From Chryseobacterium aquifrigidense (GTDB taxonomy: Bacteria > Bacteroidota > Bacteroidia > Flavobacteriales > Weeksellaceae), in NCBI RefSeq assembly GCF_006716485.1, contig NZ_VFPD01000002.1, positions 186,001-250,000 of the forward strand: 64,000 nucleotides of DNA, given 5' to 3'. Of the stretch, positions 43,059 through 51,658 are shown in pieces. The notes beneath the pieces are model-generated. The model made no database searches. It saw only the letters and a list, made by a program, of their open reading frames with translations, and had not been told where the DNA came from. A program made the translations under genes and the position numbers. Every line of letters begins with the position of its first letter. The stretch's first letter is position 1.

Positions 43059-43096
43059 GCCGGAAACGGGAAGTGCAATAACTTCCGGTTTCCGGC
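43059..43096. terminator. Bidirectional terminator between convergent genes
   Basis: 16-bp stem (GCCGGAAACGGGAAGT with ACTTCCGGTTTCCGGC, one mismatch) with a 6-nt loop, between the barrel gene and the LytTR regulator gene. It also carries the GGAAG/CTTCC text seen at 25344. Confidence 0.6.
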
Positions 43097-43109
43097 TTCT
43101 TTCTTCCGG

Positions 43110-43844
43110 CTATTTGCTGATCAATTTCTTATACACCACCTGATTAAGCAATTCTTCTTTTCGGGTACGAGATATAGGGAGTTCAATTTTATTAATAAAA
43201 AGACGTCCTCCTGAAATCATATCAATATGGGTAATATTGATGAGGTAAGATTTATGAATCCTGAAAAAATGATCTGAAGGAAGTGACTCCTCAATGGCCT
43301 TCATAGTCTGATGAATAATCAGTGATTTATCTTTAAAATGAAGCTTGGTGTAATTCTGCATACTTTCAATATAGAGTATATCTACCCATGAAATTTTAAT
43401 GAAGGTGTCAGACTGTCTTACATAGAGAAAAGGATCATCCAGCGTTGTATTATTTTTCAGTTTCTCACTGATGATAAACTGTTGCTGAGCCTTATTAACC
43501 GCCTGATAAAACCTGTTGAAGGCAATGGGTTTTAAGAGATAATCCACCACCTGCAGGCGAAATCCTTCCAGAGCATATTCAGAATAAGCGGTAGTGAGAA
43601 TACACAGAGGAGGATTTTCAAGCTGTTCCAAAAATTCCAGGCCCGTAAGATAAGGCATATTGATATCCAGGAAAAGAAGATCTATTTCGCTTTCCTTTAC
43701 CTTCGCATCAGCTTCCAATGCTGTTGCGCATGTTCCTTCAACCGATAAAAAATCAATCTGACCGGCCAGTTCTTTAAGATGAAATCTTGCCAGAGGTTCA
43801 TCATCAATAATAAGGCATTTCATTTTGGGTATATTAGAGCTCAT
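43110..43844 (-). CDS. LytTR response regulator
   Basis: A 244-residue regulator: N-terminal receiver domain (acidic pair D14/D15, phosphoacceptor D60 in LLFLDINMPY) and C-terminal LytTR DNA-binding domain (about residues 145-240). It overlaps the sensor kinase gene by 11 nt and is translated after it, so they form a two-component pair. Targets are unknown; LytTR regulators often control envelope genes. Confidence 0.93.
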   Translation of the reverse strand: MSSNIPKMKCLIIDDEPLARFHLKELAGQIDFLSVEGTCATALEADAKVKESEIDLLFLDINMPYLTGLEFLEQLENPPLCILTTAYSEYALEGFRLQVVDYLLKPIAFNRFYQAVNKAQQQFIISEKLKNNTTLDDPFLYVRQSDTFIKISWVDILYIESMQNYTKLHFKDKSLIIHQTMKAIEESLPSDHFFRIHKSYLINITHIDMISGGRLFINKIELPISRTRKEELLNQVVYKKLISK

Positions 43845-44895
43845 AACTGTCAGATAATGTTAGTATTAATGTTATTCTAAAGATATGATTATCCGATTCG
43901 ATATTCAGATCATGGGAGTTAGGATATTGTAATTTCAACCGTTTTTTTACATTTTGAAGACCAATTCCGCCCGTTCCGTCTTTCTTTTTATAGGTCGCCA
44001 TATCCGAATAGGAGTTTTCGACATAAAAATACAAACTGTTATTCTTTTCTTTACAGGAAATTTTCACATACCCTTTATGCCCCGGAAGCCTGCAAACGTA
44101 TTTAAATGCATTTTCAATAAAAGGAACCAAAAGTAATGGGGCAATAAAAGCTTTTCTGTTATTGATCTGCCATTGGGCATTTACATCCAGTTCGTTTCCC
44201 CACCTCAGTTTTTCTACCTCAACAAGGTTTTGGAGATACTCAATCTCTTTATCCAAAGGAACCAGTGGTTGATTGCAATGATACAGCTGATACCGGAGAA
44301 TGTCCGAAAATTTCATCAATAAAAAATCCGCCAGTTGTGTATCTGTTTTCATCAGAATATGAATATGATTCAGGATATTAAATACCACATGAGGATTGAT
44401 CTGGTCCTGTAAAAGTTTGAGCTGGTTTTCCAGATGAGCCTGCTGAAGCAGAATATGATCGCGTTCTATTCTTCCGTGTTCGTTGTAAAATTTTACACCA
44501 CACGCTGCTCCGTTGATCAGAAATGAGGCAGGCAGAGACATATAAAACCCCTTCCACAAAAAAGGTAACTGATCTCTGAAGTTTTCAGGAAGCTGATCTT
44601 TGGGCTCCACTTCAAGATACGTGAATATAACGGAGAAAACCAGACTAAGCATGAAGATAACCATTACCAGCTGTACCAGGAACAGTTTCATTTTCTTTTC
44701 CCTAAGAGCCTTCGGAAGAAGCTTATTGGTTAAAAAATGAGTAAATGTAAACGAGAATGCCGCAATAATTGCAGCCTGGGTCATCGCAAGATAAGTTTCT
44801 GTTGTGCTCTGGAAATTAAACCACAATACAATGGCTAATACAAGCCAGAAAATAAAAGTAAATATGTATTCTTTTACAATAAAAGATTTTGTCAT
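43834..44895 (-). CDS. Sensor histidine kinase, LytS/YehU type
   Basis: A 353-residue inner-membrane kinase with four membrane segments in the first 135 residues and a HisKA-7TM/LytS-type catalytic half. The phospho-histidine is H169 in QINPHVVFNILN, followed by LRYQLYHCNQPLVPLDKEI and ATP-binding IENAFKYVCRLPG and GGIGLQNVKKRL. The sensing part has no large extracellular domain. It is co-transcribed with the LytTR regulator gene at 43110. Confidence 0.92.
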   Translation of the reverse strand: MTKSFIVKEYIFTFIFWLVLAIVLWFNFQSTTETYLAMTQAAIIAAFSFTFTHFLTNKLLPKALREKKMKLFLVQLVMVIFMLSLVFSVIFTYLEVEPKDQLPENFRDQLPFLWKGFYMSLPASFLINGAACGVKFYNEHGRIERDHILLQQAHLENQLKLLQDQINPHVVFNILNHIHILMKTDTQLADFLLMKFSDILRYQLYHCNQPLVPLDKEIEYLQNLVEVEKLRWGNELDVNAQWQINNRKAFIAPLLLVPFIENAFKYVCRLPGHKGYVKISCKEKNNSLYFYVENSYSDMATYKKKDGTGGIGLQNVKKRLKLQYPNSHDLNIESDNHIFRITLILTLSDSYEL

Positions 44896-44920
44896 GGAAT
44901 TGGAAATAGGTTATAAAAAA

Positions 44921-44952
44921 ATTAGAAACTGCAGGGAAAAACAGTTTCTAAT
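44921..44952 (-). terminator. Terminator of the barrel gene at 44974
   Basis: 11-bp perfect stem ATTAGAAACTG / CAGTTTCTAAT with a 10-nt loop and T run on the minus strand. Confidence 0.75.
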
Positions 44953-44973
44953 GGTAAAGATAATTTAAGTTTC

Positions 44974-45567
44974 TTAGAATAGGAAATAACCTATTCCGAG
45001 GGAAAAACTGTGGGGTTTGGACTTAAATTCTTTATTGATGCTTGTAAGACCGGTCTCGTATCTCAAATCTACAGTGAAGTTCTTATAATCTAATCCTACA
45101 CCTCCCGTAATGCCAATATTGGATTTGTCAAACTTTTTAAATCCCTCCTGAAGAGCCTGCGAAGTAGAAACTTTATTGTTGAAGGCGTAGCTGTAAACAC
45201 CTCCAGCGAATACTCTCACATTAAAATCGTCTGCTTTAATAATTTTATATCCTACTACCACAGGAATATCAATAGCGTTCCATGAAAGTTTTGAAGAGCT
45301 TCCGTCTTGGGATTGGTATGATGTTTTTCTTTTGTTGAATAGAGCTTCTCCCTGTACATACAGTTTTCCGATATCTAATCTTGTCATTACACCTGCCTGA
45401 TAACCGAATCCATATTTCCCTTCCAGAGAAGATTCCGTGGAGGTTTTTGTAAAGTTTGCCCCTCCCTTTACCCCAATGTGAAAAGCCGGAGTCTGTTGTG
45501 CTTTTGTTTCTATACTGCAAAAAATGCATAATAACAATGCACTTAAAGCGAAAAATTGCTGCTTCAT
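44974..45567 (-). CDS. Outer-membrane beta-barrel (PorT/OprB-like small barrel)
   Basis: A protein of 197 residues from the ATG at 45567, signal peptide ending near residue 25 (CSIETKAQ), followed by about eight amphipathic strands (GVKGGANFTKTS..., GVDLGYKN-like FTVDLRYETGL) ending GIGYFLF, the C-terminal aromatic typical of barrel insertion. This is the common outer membrane beta-barrel domain of Bacteroidota. Function unknown. It is a single gene with its own terminator at 44921. Confidence 0.85.
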   Translation of the reverse strand: MKQQFFALSALLLCIFCSIETKAQQTPAFHIGVKGGANFTKTSTESSLEGKYGFGYQAGVMTRLDIGKLYVQGEALFNKRKTSYQSQDGSSSKLSWNAIDIPVVVGYKIIKADDFNVRVFAGGVYSYAFNNKVSTSQALQEGFKKFDKSNIGITGGVGLDYKNFTVDLRYETGLTSINKEFKSKPHSFSLGIGYFLF

Positions 45568-45682
45568 AATTTTATTATTGTTAAAAATCTGGTGCAAAAC
45601 AACAACTATGATGGAAAGGATGAAATTTTATTTGATGAATGGCAGAGATGCTATGACAAGGATCTGTTTTAGGGTGAAAAAT

Positions 45683-45712
45683 AAAACCGGAAATAATATT
45701 ACTTCCGGTTTT
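45683..45712 (-). terminator. Terminator of the T9SS cargo gene
   Basis: 10-bp stem AAAACCGGAA / TTCCGGTTTT, 10-nt loop, T runs on both sides. Its stem is the same as at 47749-47778. The gap 45568-45895 holds this terminator and a repeat element. Confidence 0.65.
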
Positions 45713-45790
45713 TTATTGTGCATAAGATTATCCTTTATCTATTTCACAGACCTTTACAATTTGTCTTGCAGCACATATAATCTTCTTCTA

Positions 45791-45847
45791 TTGTCATTGA
45801 CACATAGATTCTTCATTTCGCTGCGTTACATTCAGAATGACAGAATC
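45791..45847. repeat. Dispersed intergenic element (TTCTTCATTTCGCTGC type)
   Basis: Contains TGTCATTGACA and ATTCTTCATTTCGCTGCG followed by TTCAGAATGACAG. I recognise this wording from intergenic repeats common in Bacteroidota genomes, from memory. No other copy in this window was found. Confidence 0.5.
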
Positions 45848-45895
45848 ATAATAAAATAAGATAGCAGGATTAATGTAAAATTGTAAATAATTACC

Positions 45896-47488
45896 TTAAC
45901 TTTTAATAAACTTTAAACTTTTTCTGATGGTAGTGCCATCATATATATTGAGCATATATATGCCATCCGGCAATGTTGAGACTGATATTTCCTCTCCGTT
46001 TGTATGTCCGGTTTTAAGTATCTTACCCTGTACATTCAGGATGCTGTATGAAGTCTGTTTACCATCCAGTCCCTTTACCTGGATAAAGCTATGAGTGGGA
46101 TTCGGCAACAGTTTGATATTATCTGTATTTCCAGGAGCTGCTACAGAACGCTGCTGTACGGCTCCAGTATTATTGCAGTACGGTAAAGCCGACAGGTCAA
46201 TGTTTGGAGCCTGAGCAGGCGCAGTAACGCTCAGTAATGAATTTGCCGGAGTATACTCATTGGTAAATCCACCGTTTCTTAAGAAAAATTTATTATTAGC
46301 AGTCCCTCCGGAAGCATCCACTCTCTGATTGGTAGAGGAAGTATTATCAGCGGTAAAATTTGCTTTTGAAATAGGTATCCATTTTCCTTGTTCCGTTCTT
46401 ACCCATTGGTTTCCGAATTCAGCCTTTCTGCCGAGATAACCATTTTCAGCCTCAAAATTTTCAACAAAACTGTAAAATCCTTTTAAATAAGTACTGATAT
46501 AAGGCCTCTTCCAGCTTGCAATCAACATCCAGCATCCAGCTTCCGGGTTAAAAAACCAGGCTGTGTAATCTGTATTACCAACTCCATCCGGATTTGCCTT
46601 AAGCAGAAATTTATAGGTAAGACCCGCTTTCCATGGGAAAACAAGGTAGCTCTGTCCTCCTGACCCTTCATTACCGAATTCGCCAATGGTAACATTTTCC
46701 CCCTTACAGTTTAATTTTATCTTTTTATCATCAGGAATTGAAGTAGGATCGTCTGTTTCGAAGGGACTCCATACTGAAAATAAAACACGTCTTTCCTGTG
46801 CTGTATTTACCTGCATTCCAAAATAACCTTCTCCGAAACCGTTTACCATAAAATAAGAGCCAATGTTATCCTGGCCAACAGGCACTGTTACTTCATTGTA
46901 GTAGTAGGAAACATTCTCAGAAGTAGGAACAACGTAGCCTAAGTGACAGGAAGGACCTCTTCTCGCCCAATAATAATAATCCGGATTGTTACAGAAAATA
47001 GTATTTCCAGATGTTGCAGGTCCATCAATCTGCAGATCAGATACGCGTCCGAAATAGAGTCCGTTTTTACTCACCCCCTGAAGGTCTACTTTTACATATC
47101 CTGCGGGTACATAAAAGCTTCCTGCAGAATAGGTATTAAAAGTGGTTCCCTTCATAAAGATCTTGTGTGAAACTCCATTGACAGTAACCTTAATTGTACT
47201 GCTTTTGTCAAAGAATACCTTTGCAATGACATTAATGTTTAGCATTCCACTGGTGCTTACTTTAAAATAGGTGCTTACTACCGCTTGCGAACTTGTCCAG
47301 TTTATCAGTCCGTAATCACTAATCTCCTCTGTTCCATTGCTTACCGGGCGGGTTATAAAGGCATTTCCGCTAAGAGGAATTTTATAAGTGTTTCCGTTAT
47401 AGGGAATAATACCCGATCCCGAAGCCAAAACAAGATGGGCCGTGCAAAAGAATGCAATTAATAAAAAAATAGATTTTAATACTCTCAT
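45896..47488 (-). CDS. T9SS cargo protein with type A sorting domain and DUF3472-like region
   Basis: A 530-residue secreted protein. Signal peptide (LLIAFFCTAHLVLASG), a long N-terminal adhesin-like part, and a central domain with GFGEGYFGMQVN, RRVLFSVWSPF and YLVFPWKAGLTYKFLL that resembles DUF3472 (carbohydrate-associated). The last about 72 residues (from NPTHSFIQV to SLKFIKS) form a type A T9SS sorting domain, so it is exported across the outer membrane. Its own terminator follows at 45683. A glycan-related role is inference. Confidence 0.85.
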   Translation of the reverse strand: MRVLKSIFLLIAFFCTAHLVLASGSGIIPYNGNTYKIPLSGNAFITRPVSNGTEEISDYGLINWTSSQAVVSTYFKVSTSGMLNINVIAKVFFDKSSTIKVTVNGVSHKIFMKGTTFNTYSAGSFYVPAGYVKVDLQGVSKNGLYFGRVSDLQIDGPATSGNTIFCNNPDYYYWARRGPSCHLGYVVPTSENVSYYYNEVTVPVGQDNIGSYFMVNGFGEGYFGMQVNTAQERRVLFSVWSPFETDDPTSIPDDKKIKLNCKGENVTIGEFGNEGSGGQSYLVFPWKAGLTYKFLLKANPDGVGNTDYTAWFFNPEAGCWMLIASWKRPYISTYLKGFYSFVENFEAENGYLGRKAEFGNQWVRTEQGKWIPISKANFTADNTSSTNQRVDASGGTANNKFFLRNGGFTNEYTPANSLLSVTAPAQAPNIDLSALPYCNNTGAVQQRSVAAPGNTDNIKLLPNPTHSFIQVKGLDGKQTSYSILNVQGKILKTGHTNGEEISVSTLPDGIYMLNIYDGTTIRKSLKFIKS

Positions 47489-47748
47489 TTGTGTAATTTT
47501 TTGTTAAAAGTAATAATGTAAAAGGTTAGAATCGAGAGAAAATGAACGAAAATTCAAATTTGATATAAATTCACTTTTATTTGAATTTTTTTGTTTAAAA
47601 TATTTTGATTTTAAGACTGCTAGATTTAAAAACAAAAGAATGATTAGTGTATTTTTTTACTATAAAGAGTATATTTTGTGATTTTTATAGAAATAGATGA
47701 CAAATTTCATGGGAGAGATACCTTTTGGATACAAATAGTAAGAATAAT

Positions 47749-47778
47749 AAAACCGGAAGCAGTAATACTTCCGGTTTT
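47749..47778 (-). terminator. Terminator of the Cys-rich peptide gene
   Basis: 11-bp stem AAAACCGGAAG / CTTCCGGTTTT, 8-nt loop, T runs. Nearly the same stem as at 45683-45712. The rest of the gap 47489-47788 holds nothing I can identify. Confidence 0.7.
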
Positions 47779-47788
47779 TTATTTAATT

Positions 47789-48022
47789 TTAATAAGGCTG
47801 TTCCTCGCAAATAGAAGGAGGAGTACATCCGCCGCCTCCAGGGTTTCCACCGCCACCTACGGCAATGCATTGTCCGGGATTTCCGTCTTCATACATTTCA
47901 CAGGCATATCCCCATGCGCATTGACAGTCGTCCTGACAATTGTAAGAGTTGCCTCCCATATGACAGCCATCTATGCCGCTGCCCAGAATCGCAGATAAGT
48001 CTTTTCTCAAAAGTTTTTTCAT
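47789..48022 (-). CDS. Cys- and Gly-rich leader peptide (bacteriocin-like)
   Basis: A 77-residue small protein (80 if it starts at 48031). The basic leader MKKLLRKDLSAIL is followed by a GSG junction, then a core with eight cysteines and Gly/Asn runs (GGGGNPGGGG), ending CEEQPY. Leader form suggests an exported or processed peptide, but the core is unlike the peptides at 30 kb. It may be disulphide-rich. It lies between a T9SS cargo gene and a lipoprotein gene. The exact start is uncertain. Function unknown. Confidence 0.65.
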   Translation of the reverse strand: MKKLLRKDLSAILGSGIDGCHMGGNSYNCQDDCQCAWGYACEMYEDGNPGQCIAVGGGGNPGGGGCTPPSICEEQPY

Positions 48023-48139
48023 TGTTTTCATGATAATTGGTATTAAATGTTATTGTTTACAATTGTACATCCTTGTAAATATAATAAAATTGTCTTAATG
48101 TGTTGTAAATGAATTTTATGTGGAGCTTTTATATAAAGA

Positions 48140-48162
48140 AAAGCCACTGCAAAAGTGGCTTT
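48140..48162 (-). terminator. Probable terminator of the lipoprotein gene at 48188
   Basis: 8-9 bp stem AAAGCCACT / AGTGGCTTT with a 5-nt loop, moderately T-rich after it on the minus strand. Confidence 0.55.
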
Positions 48163-48187
48163 CTTATGATGAATAGAAAAAGATGTC

Positions 48188-49495
48188 TTAGAAGCTGAAT
48201 TCTTTCTGATACAGCATACGTTCTTTTGTAAAAAGAGGAATAGTTCCTTCATATCGTAAAGGAGCGATTCCAAAACCGTAGAACATATCAGCCTGGATTT
48301 TACCTTTTACAGTAATCACTCCTTTTCTTGTCGGAACGAAGGTTAACCCTAAAGATGAAAGGGCAGAAGCTCTTCCTTTTAAACCCGAATTGGCAATAGG
48401 AATGGTAAGAAACATCAACCCTACAGCTCCTTTGGCTTCTAAACCGGCTTCGGCAGATAAATTACCTTCTGCAACAGTGATAGCAGGTTCTGATTTCTTA
48501 TGAAGGTCAATATTAATCGCTGGATTTTTGCTTATCAGGAAGTTAGCATTCCCTTCAAGATCCAAAAGCTGGGCCTGTACTTTTCCTGCAGCCTGTACTC
48601 CCAGAAATGGACCGGCAGAAAGGGTAGGGCTTAAGATCAGTCCTGTAGGTCCCAAAACGATAGGAACGATAGGAATATTCAGGTAATCTGTTGTACTTGC
48701 GGTGTAGCCAAGGCTTCCTACAATAGTTGCGGAGCTTTTAAGTTTGATATCATCCATGATGAGGTTAACATAGAAGTTGGACAAATGCCCCCATGAGAAT
48801 GTGATATTATAATCAATTTTTGGAGTAAACCCTCCTTTTACATTGACACTGGATGTCCCTGCTGAAGATAAAGGAAATGAAAAGGTTCTGTTAAAATCAA
48901 AACGGTTGAAAGTGATTAATTTCTGATTTTGAATGTTTTTGGCTTCAATAGAAAGTATTTTTTTGTTGATCTGCTCAGAAACCATACCTTCTACCGGGAC
49001 ATAATTGACCATTTTTCCATCAATATTGATGGGAGCTTTCCCTGATGGATCATACACACCGCTCAGTGTTCCGCTATAGATAAATTCTTCAAGCTTGGCA
49101 CTGGAAGTTTGTACTTTAAACTGGTTATTCAATTTTGAAACAGAGCTTACTTTTGAAAGAATAGTGTTCACCTGATCACCTTCTATCTTAGTCCCTACAA
49201 TAACAGTTCCTACTGAAATACTGTCAGTTTGCGGAGTCATACGGCTAAATGTAATTTCTCCGTCGTTATGAGTGGAAATTGCATTGACAGATTCATCATT
49301 CAGAATAATAACATTCTTTTGTAAAGTCAGATTTCCTAAAGTCTTCATAGGAGCAGACTCCGCAGGTTTTTCAACAGGCAGATCGGCAGGATCATCCTGA
49401 GAACAAGATGTTAAAAGAAACAAACAGAAAATAGATAACAGAAAAGTAAAGTAAAAATTTCTGTTGATTTTAAAGTGGTTGGATTTCATTTTCAT
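48188..49495 (-). CDS. Lipoprotein of unknown function
   Basis: A 435-residue lipoprotein: signal ending LLTSC near residue 31, then an acidic/Pro-rich linker (DDPADLPVEKPAESAP) and a large beta-rich body with repeated amphipathic strands and GLILSPTLSAGPFLG around residue 275. It ends MLYQKEFSF. No domain recognised. A good promoter (49519-49550) is upstream. Probably surface or periplasmic. Confidence 0.75.
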   Translation of the reverse strand: MKMKSNHFKINRNFYFTFLLSIFCLFLLTSCSQDDPADLPVEKPAESAPMKTLGNLTLQKNVIILNDESVNAISTHNDGEITFSRMTPQTDSISVGTVIVGTKIEGDQVNTILSKVSSVSKLNNQFKVQTSSAKLEEFIYSGTLSGVYDPSGKAPINIDGKMVNYVPVEGMVSEQINKKILSIEAKNIQNQKLITFNRFDFNRTFSFPLSSAGTSSVNVKGGFTPKIDYNITFSWGHLSNFYVNLIMDDIKLKSSATIVGSLGYTASTTDYLNIPIVPIVLGPTGLILSPTLSAGPFLGVQAAGKVQAQLLDLEGNANFLISKNPAINIDLHKKSEPAITVAEGNLSAEAGLEAKGAVGLMFLTIPIANSGLKGRASALSSLGLTFVPTRKGVITVKGKIQADMFYGFGIAPLRYEGTIPLFTKERMLYQKEFSF

Positions 49496-49518
49496 ATAAA
49501 GTGATTTTAAGTTTTAAT

Positions 49519-49550
49519 CAAAATTAGGTGAATTATTTAAAACTTACAAA
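49519..49550 (-). promoter_or_regulatory. Promoter of the lipoprotein gene at 48188
   Basis: On the minus strand TTTG (49547-49550), 20 nt, TAatTTTG (49519-49526), close to the 19-nt consensus. It lies 23 nt before the start codon. Confidence 0.6.
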
Positions 49551-49619
49551 CGAATTATGTTAAATTAATAACAACAACATAATGATCTTCAATTATGGCT
49601 TCTGTTATATGAAAAATAA

Positions 49620-49643
49620 AACCCGCTATCACAATAGCGGGTT
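49620..49643 (-). terminator. Terminator of the pepT operon
   Basis: Perfect 10-bp stem AACCCGCTAT / ATAGCGGGTT with a 4-nt loop and T-rich tail on the minus strand. Confidence 0.85.
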
Positions 49644-49650
49644 CCAGATA

Positions 49651-50217
49651 TTATTTTTTAAAGGACATTGTTAAGGGAACAGAAACATTTGAAGAAACCG
49701 GTTTCGCTTTATCTTCTGCGGGTTTCCATTTGCCTTTATCTTTAATCCGGTAAAAAGCGGCTTCAATGAAAGCGTTTACATCTTCATTGTTTCCTTTTAC
49801 ATTGGGATTAAGCGCATTCCCCTTAGAATCTACTACAAAACTTATAGTAGCTTTGTAAGAATCTGAAGAAAAGTTGAGAAAATCAAGATCTACAGCTTCA
49901 TATAAAAGTTTTTGAAAAGCAGCCTTACCCTTATCGTATTCTGCTTCTTTACTTACTTTTGTTTTTACAGGAGGATCTGCAGCGATCATTTTCTGATCTT
50001 CAAGAGAGGCTTTGTCCAAAGCGGTCTTGTAGGCTGTTATTTTATCCTCTGTCAAAAGCCATTCTTTCTTGGTTCTTAAATCATTAGGCTTAGGATATTT
50101 ATTATACAGGGCCGTTTTCTTTCTTTCATAGCGTGAGTCTGCCCTTTGAAATTCAGAAATCTGGGCACTGCTGAAAATAAAAGTGAAAATGAATGCTGAT
50201 GCTAAGACCTTTTTCAT
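49651..50217 (-). CDS. Exported protein with degenerate TonB C-terminal-like domain
   Basis: A 188-residue protein with a signal peptide (LASAFIFTFIFSSAQ) and a helical first half (about residues 20-100). The C-terminal half contains ATISFVVDSKGNALNPNV and KGKWKPAEDKAKPVSSNVSVPL, a TonB-domain-like W.PA...G.PV arrangement. Without an anchor it is not a complete transducer. It lies 6 nt after pepT and ends at the terminator, so it is co-transcribed with it. Confidence 0.65.
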   Translation of the reverse strand: MKKVLASAFIFTFIFSSAQISEFQRADSRYERKKTALYNKYPKPNDLRTKKEWLLTEDKITAYKTALDKASLEDQKMIAADPPVKTKVSKEAEYDKGKAAFQKLLYEAVDLDFLNFSSDSYKATISFVVDSKGNALNPNVKGNNEDVNAFIEAAFYRIKDKGKWKPAEDKAKPVSSNVSVPLTMSFKK

Positions 50218-50223
50218 GATTTA

Positions 50224-51471
50224 TTACGCTTTTACAATATTAATAATGACTTCAGTTGCTTTTTCCATACTTTCCAAAGCTACATATTCGTATGGTCCGT
50301 GGAAATTGATTCCTCCTGCGAAAATATTCGGGCATGGAAGTCCCATATAAGAAAGCTGAGCGCCATCTGTACCTCCTCTGATTGCCTTGATCTTGGGCTC
50401 AATACCAGCTTCAGTCATTGCTTTTGCAGCAAGATCTACGATGTGCATTTTACCCTCAAACTGCTGCTTCATGTTTCTGTATTGCTCCTTGATCTCCACT
50501 TCAGCAGTTCCTTCACCGTGTTTTTGATTGAATTCAGCTACTTTTTCTTCCATGAATTTCTTTCTGGCTTCAAATTTATCTGCATCATGATCTCGGATGA
50601 TATATTGAAGTTTGGCCTCTGAAATATCAGCCGTAATATCCATTAGGTGGTAGAATCCGTCAAAACCTTTTGTTGTAGAAGGAGTTTCGTTAGCAGGAAG
50701 CATTTGAGCAAATTCAGCAGCTAAAAGTGCAGCATTGATCATTTTTCCGTACGCATATCCAGGGTGAACACTTAATCCGTGGATTTTCACAACCGCTCCG
50801 GCAGCGTTAAAGTTCTCATATTCAAGTTCTCCAACTTCTCCGCCATCCATTGTGTAAGCCCATTCTGCACCAAATTTAGCAACATCAAATTTATGAGCAC
50901 CTCTTCCGATTTCTTCATCTGGTGTAAATCCTATGGCAATTCTTCCATGTTTGATTTCCGGATGCGCGATAAGATATTCAGCAGCTGTTACAATCTCTGC
51001 ACAACCTGCTTTATCATCAGCACCAAGAAGTGTATTTCCGTCAGTCGTAATTAATGTCTGACCAACATATTTTTTTAAGCTTTCAAATCTTGAAGGAGAT
51101 AAGGTGAATCCTGTTGTCTGGTTCAAAAGAAGATCATTTCCATCATAGTTTTCCCAGACCTGAGGCTTTACATTTTCTCCGCTGAAATCAGGTGAAGTAT
51201 CATAATGTGAAATAAATCCGATGGTAGGTCTGTCATCATTTTCAAGGTTAGAAGGAACATAGCCCATAATATAACCATTGCTGTCTATAGAAACATCTTC
51301 CAGACCGATGGTTTTAAGTTCTTCAGTAATATAGTTGGCAATATCCCACTGACGTTCAGTAGAAGGTGTAGTTTCACTTTCTGCATCACTGGTAGAATAT
51401 ATTTTTACATAGCTAAGAAAACGGTTCAGTAATTTTTCTTTCCACAAAGGGTTGAATTCTATTGTACTCAT
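50224..51471 (-). CDS. pepT: Peptidase T (tripeptidase)
   Basis: A 415-residue zinc aminotripeptidase of the M20 family, cleaving the N-terminal residue of tripeptides in the cytosol. The metal-site signatures are HYDTSPDFSG, GADDKAGCAEIV, TPDEEIGRGAHKFD and TMDGG, with a late AIRGGTDGAQLSYMGLPCPN. Length is normal. A -7 box (TAacTTTG at 51491-51498) precedes it. It is the first gene of a two-gene operon. Confidence 0.96.
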   Translation of the reverse strand: MSTIEFNPLWKEKLLNRFLSYVKIYSTSDAESETTPSTERQWDIANYITEELKTIGLEDVSIDSNGYIMGYVPSNLENDDRPTIGFISHYDTSPDFSGENVKPQVWENYDGNDLLLNQTTGFTLSPSRFESLKKYVGQTLITTDGNTLLGADDKAGCAEIVTAAEYLIAHPEIKHGRIAIGFTPDEEIGRGAHKFDVAKFGAEWAYTMDGGEVGELEYENFNAAGAVVKIHGLSVHPGYAYGKMINAALLAAEFAQMLPANETPSTTKGFDGFYHLMDITADISEAKLQYIIRDHDADKFEARKKFMEEKVAEFNQKHGEGTAEVEIKEQYRNMKQQFEGKMHIVDLAAKAMTEAGIEPKIKAIRGGTDGAQLSYMGLPCPNIFAGGINFHGPYEYVALESMEKATEVIINIVKA

Positions 51472-51490
51472 CAGATATCATAAATTTTAA

Positions 51491-51498
51491 CAAAGTTA
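51491..51498 (-). promoter_or_regulatory. -7 promoter element (TAacTTTG) for pepT
   Basis: It lies 19 nt before the ATG at 51471. A plus-strand box, TAgcTTTG (51592-51599), with TTTG 16 nt before it, faces mvaB. Confidence 0.4.
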
Positions 51499-51658
51499 GC
51501 AAATTTGATGCTGAGAATACGTTATTTGCGATTTAATATCAGTTATTGAAATTTTAAATCAGATATAAATCTTTGAAAATCAAAATAGTGTTAGCTTTGT
51601 ATGTACAGTATACCAAGTAGTTTAGTTTTATTATATTTGAGAAAATCAAAAAGTAAAA

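Noticed and set aside
45524..45859. A 111-codon plus-strand frame
   Set aside because: It runs over the antisense of the barrel gene start, a terminator and a repeat element; codon use and content look random.
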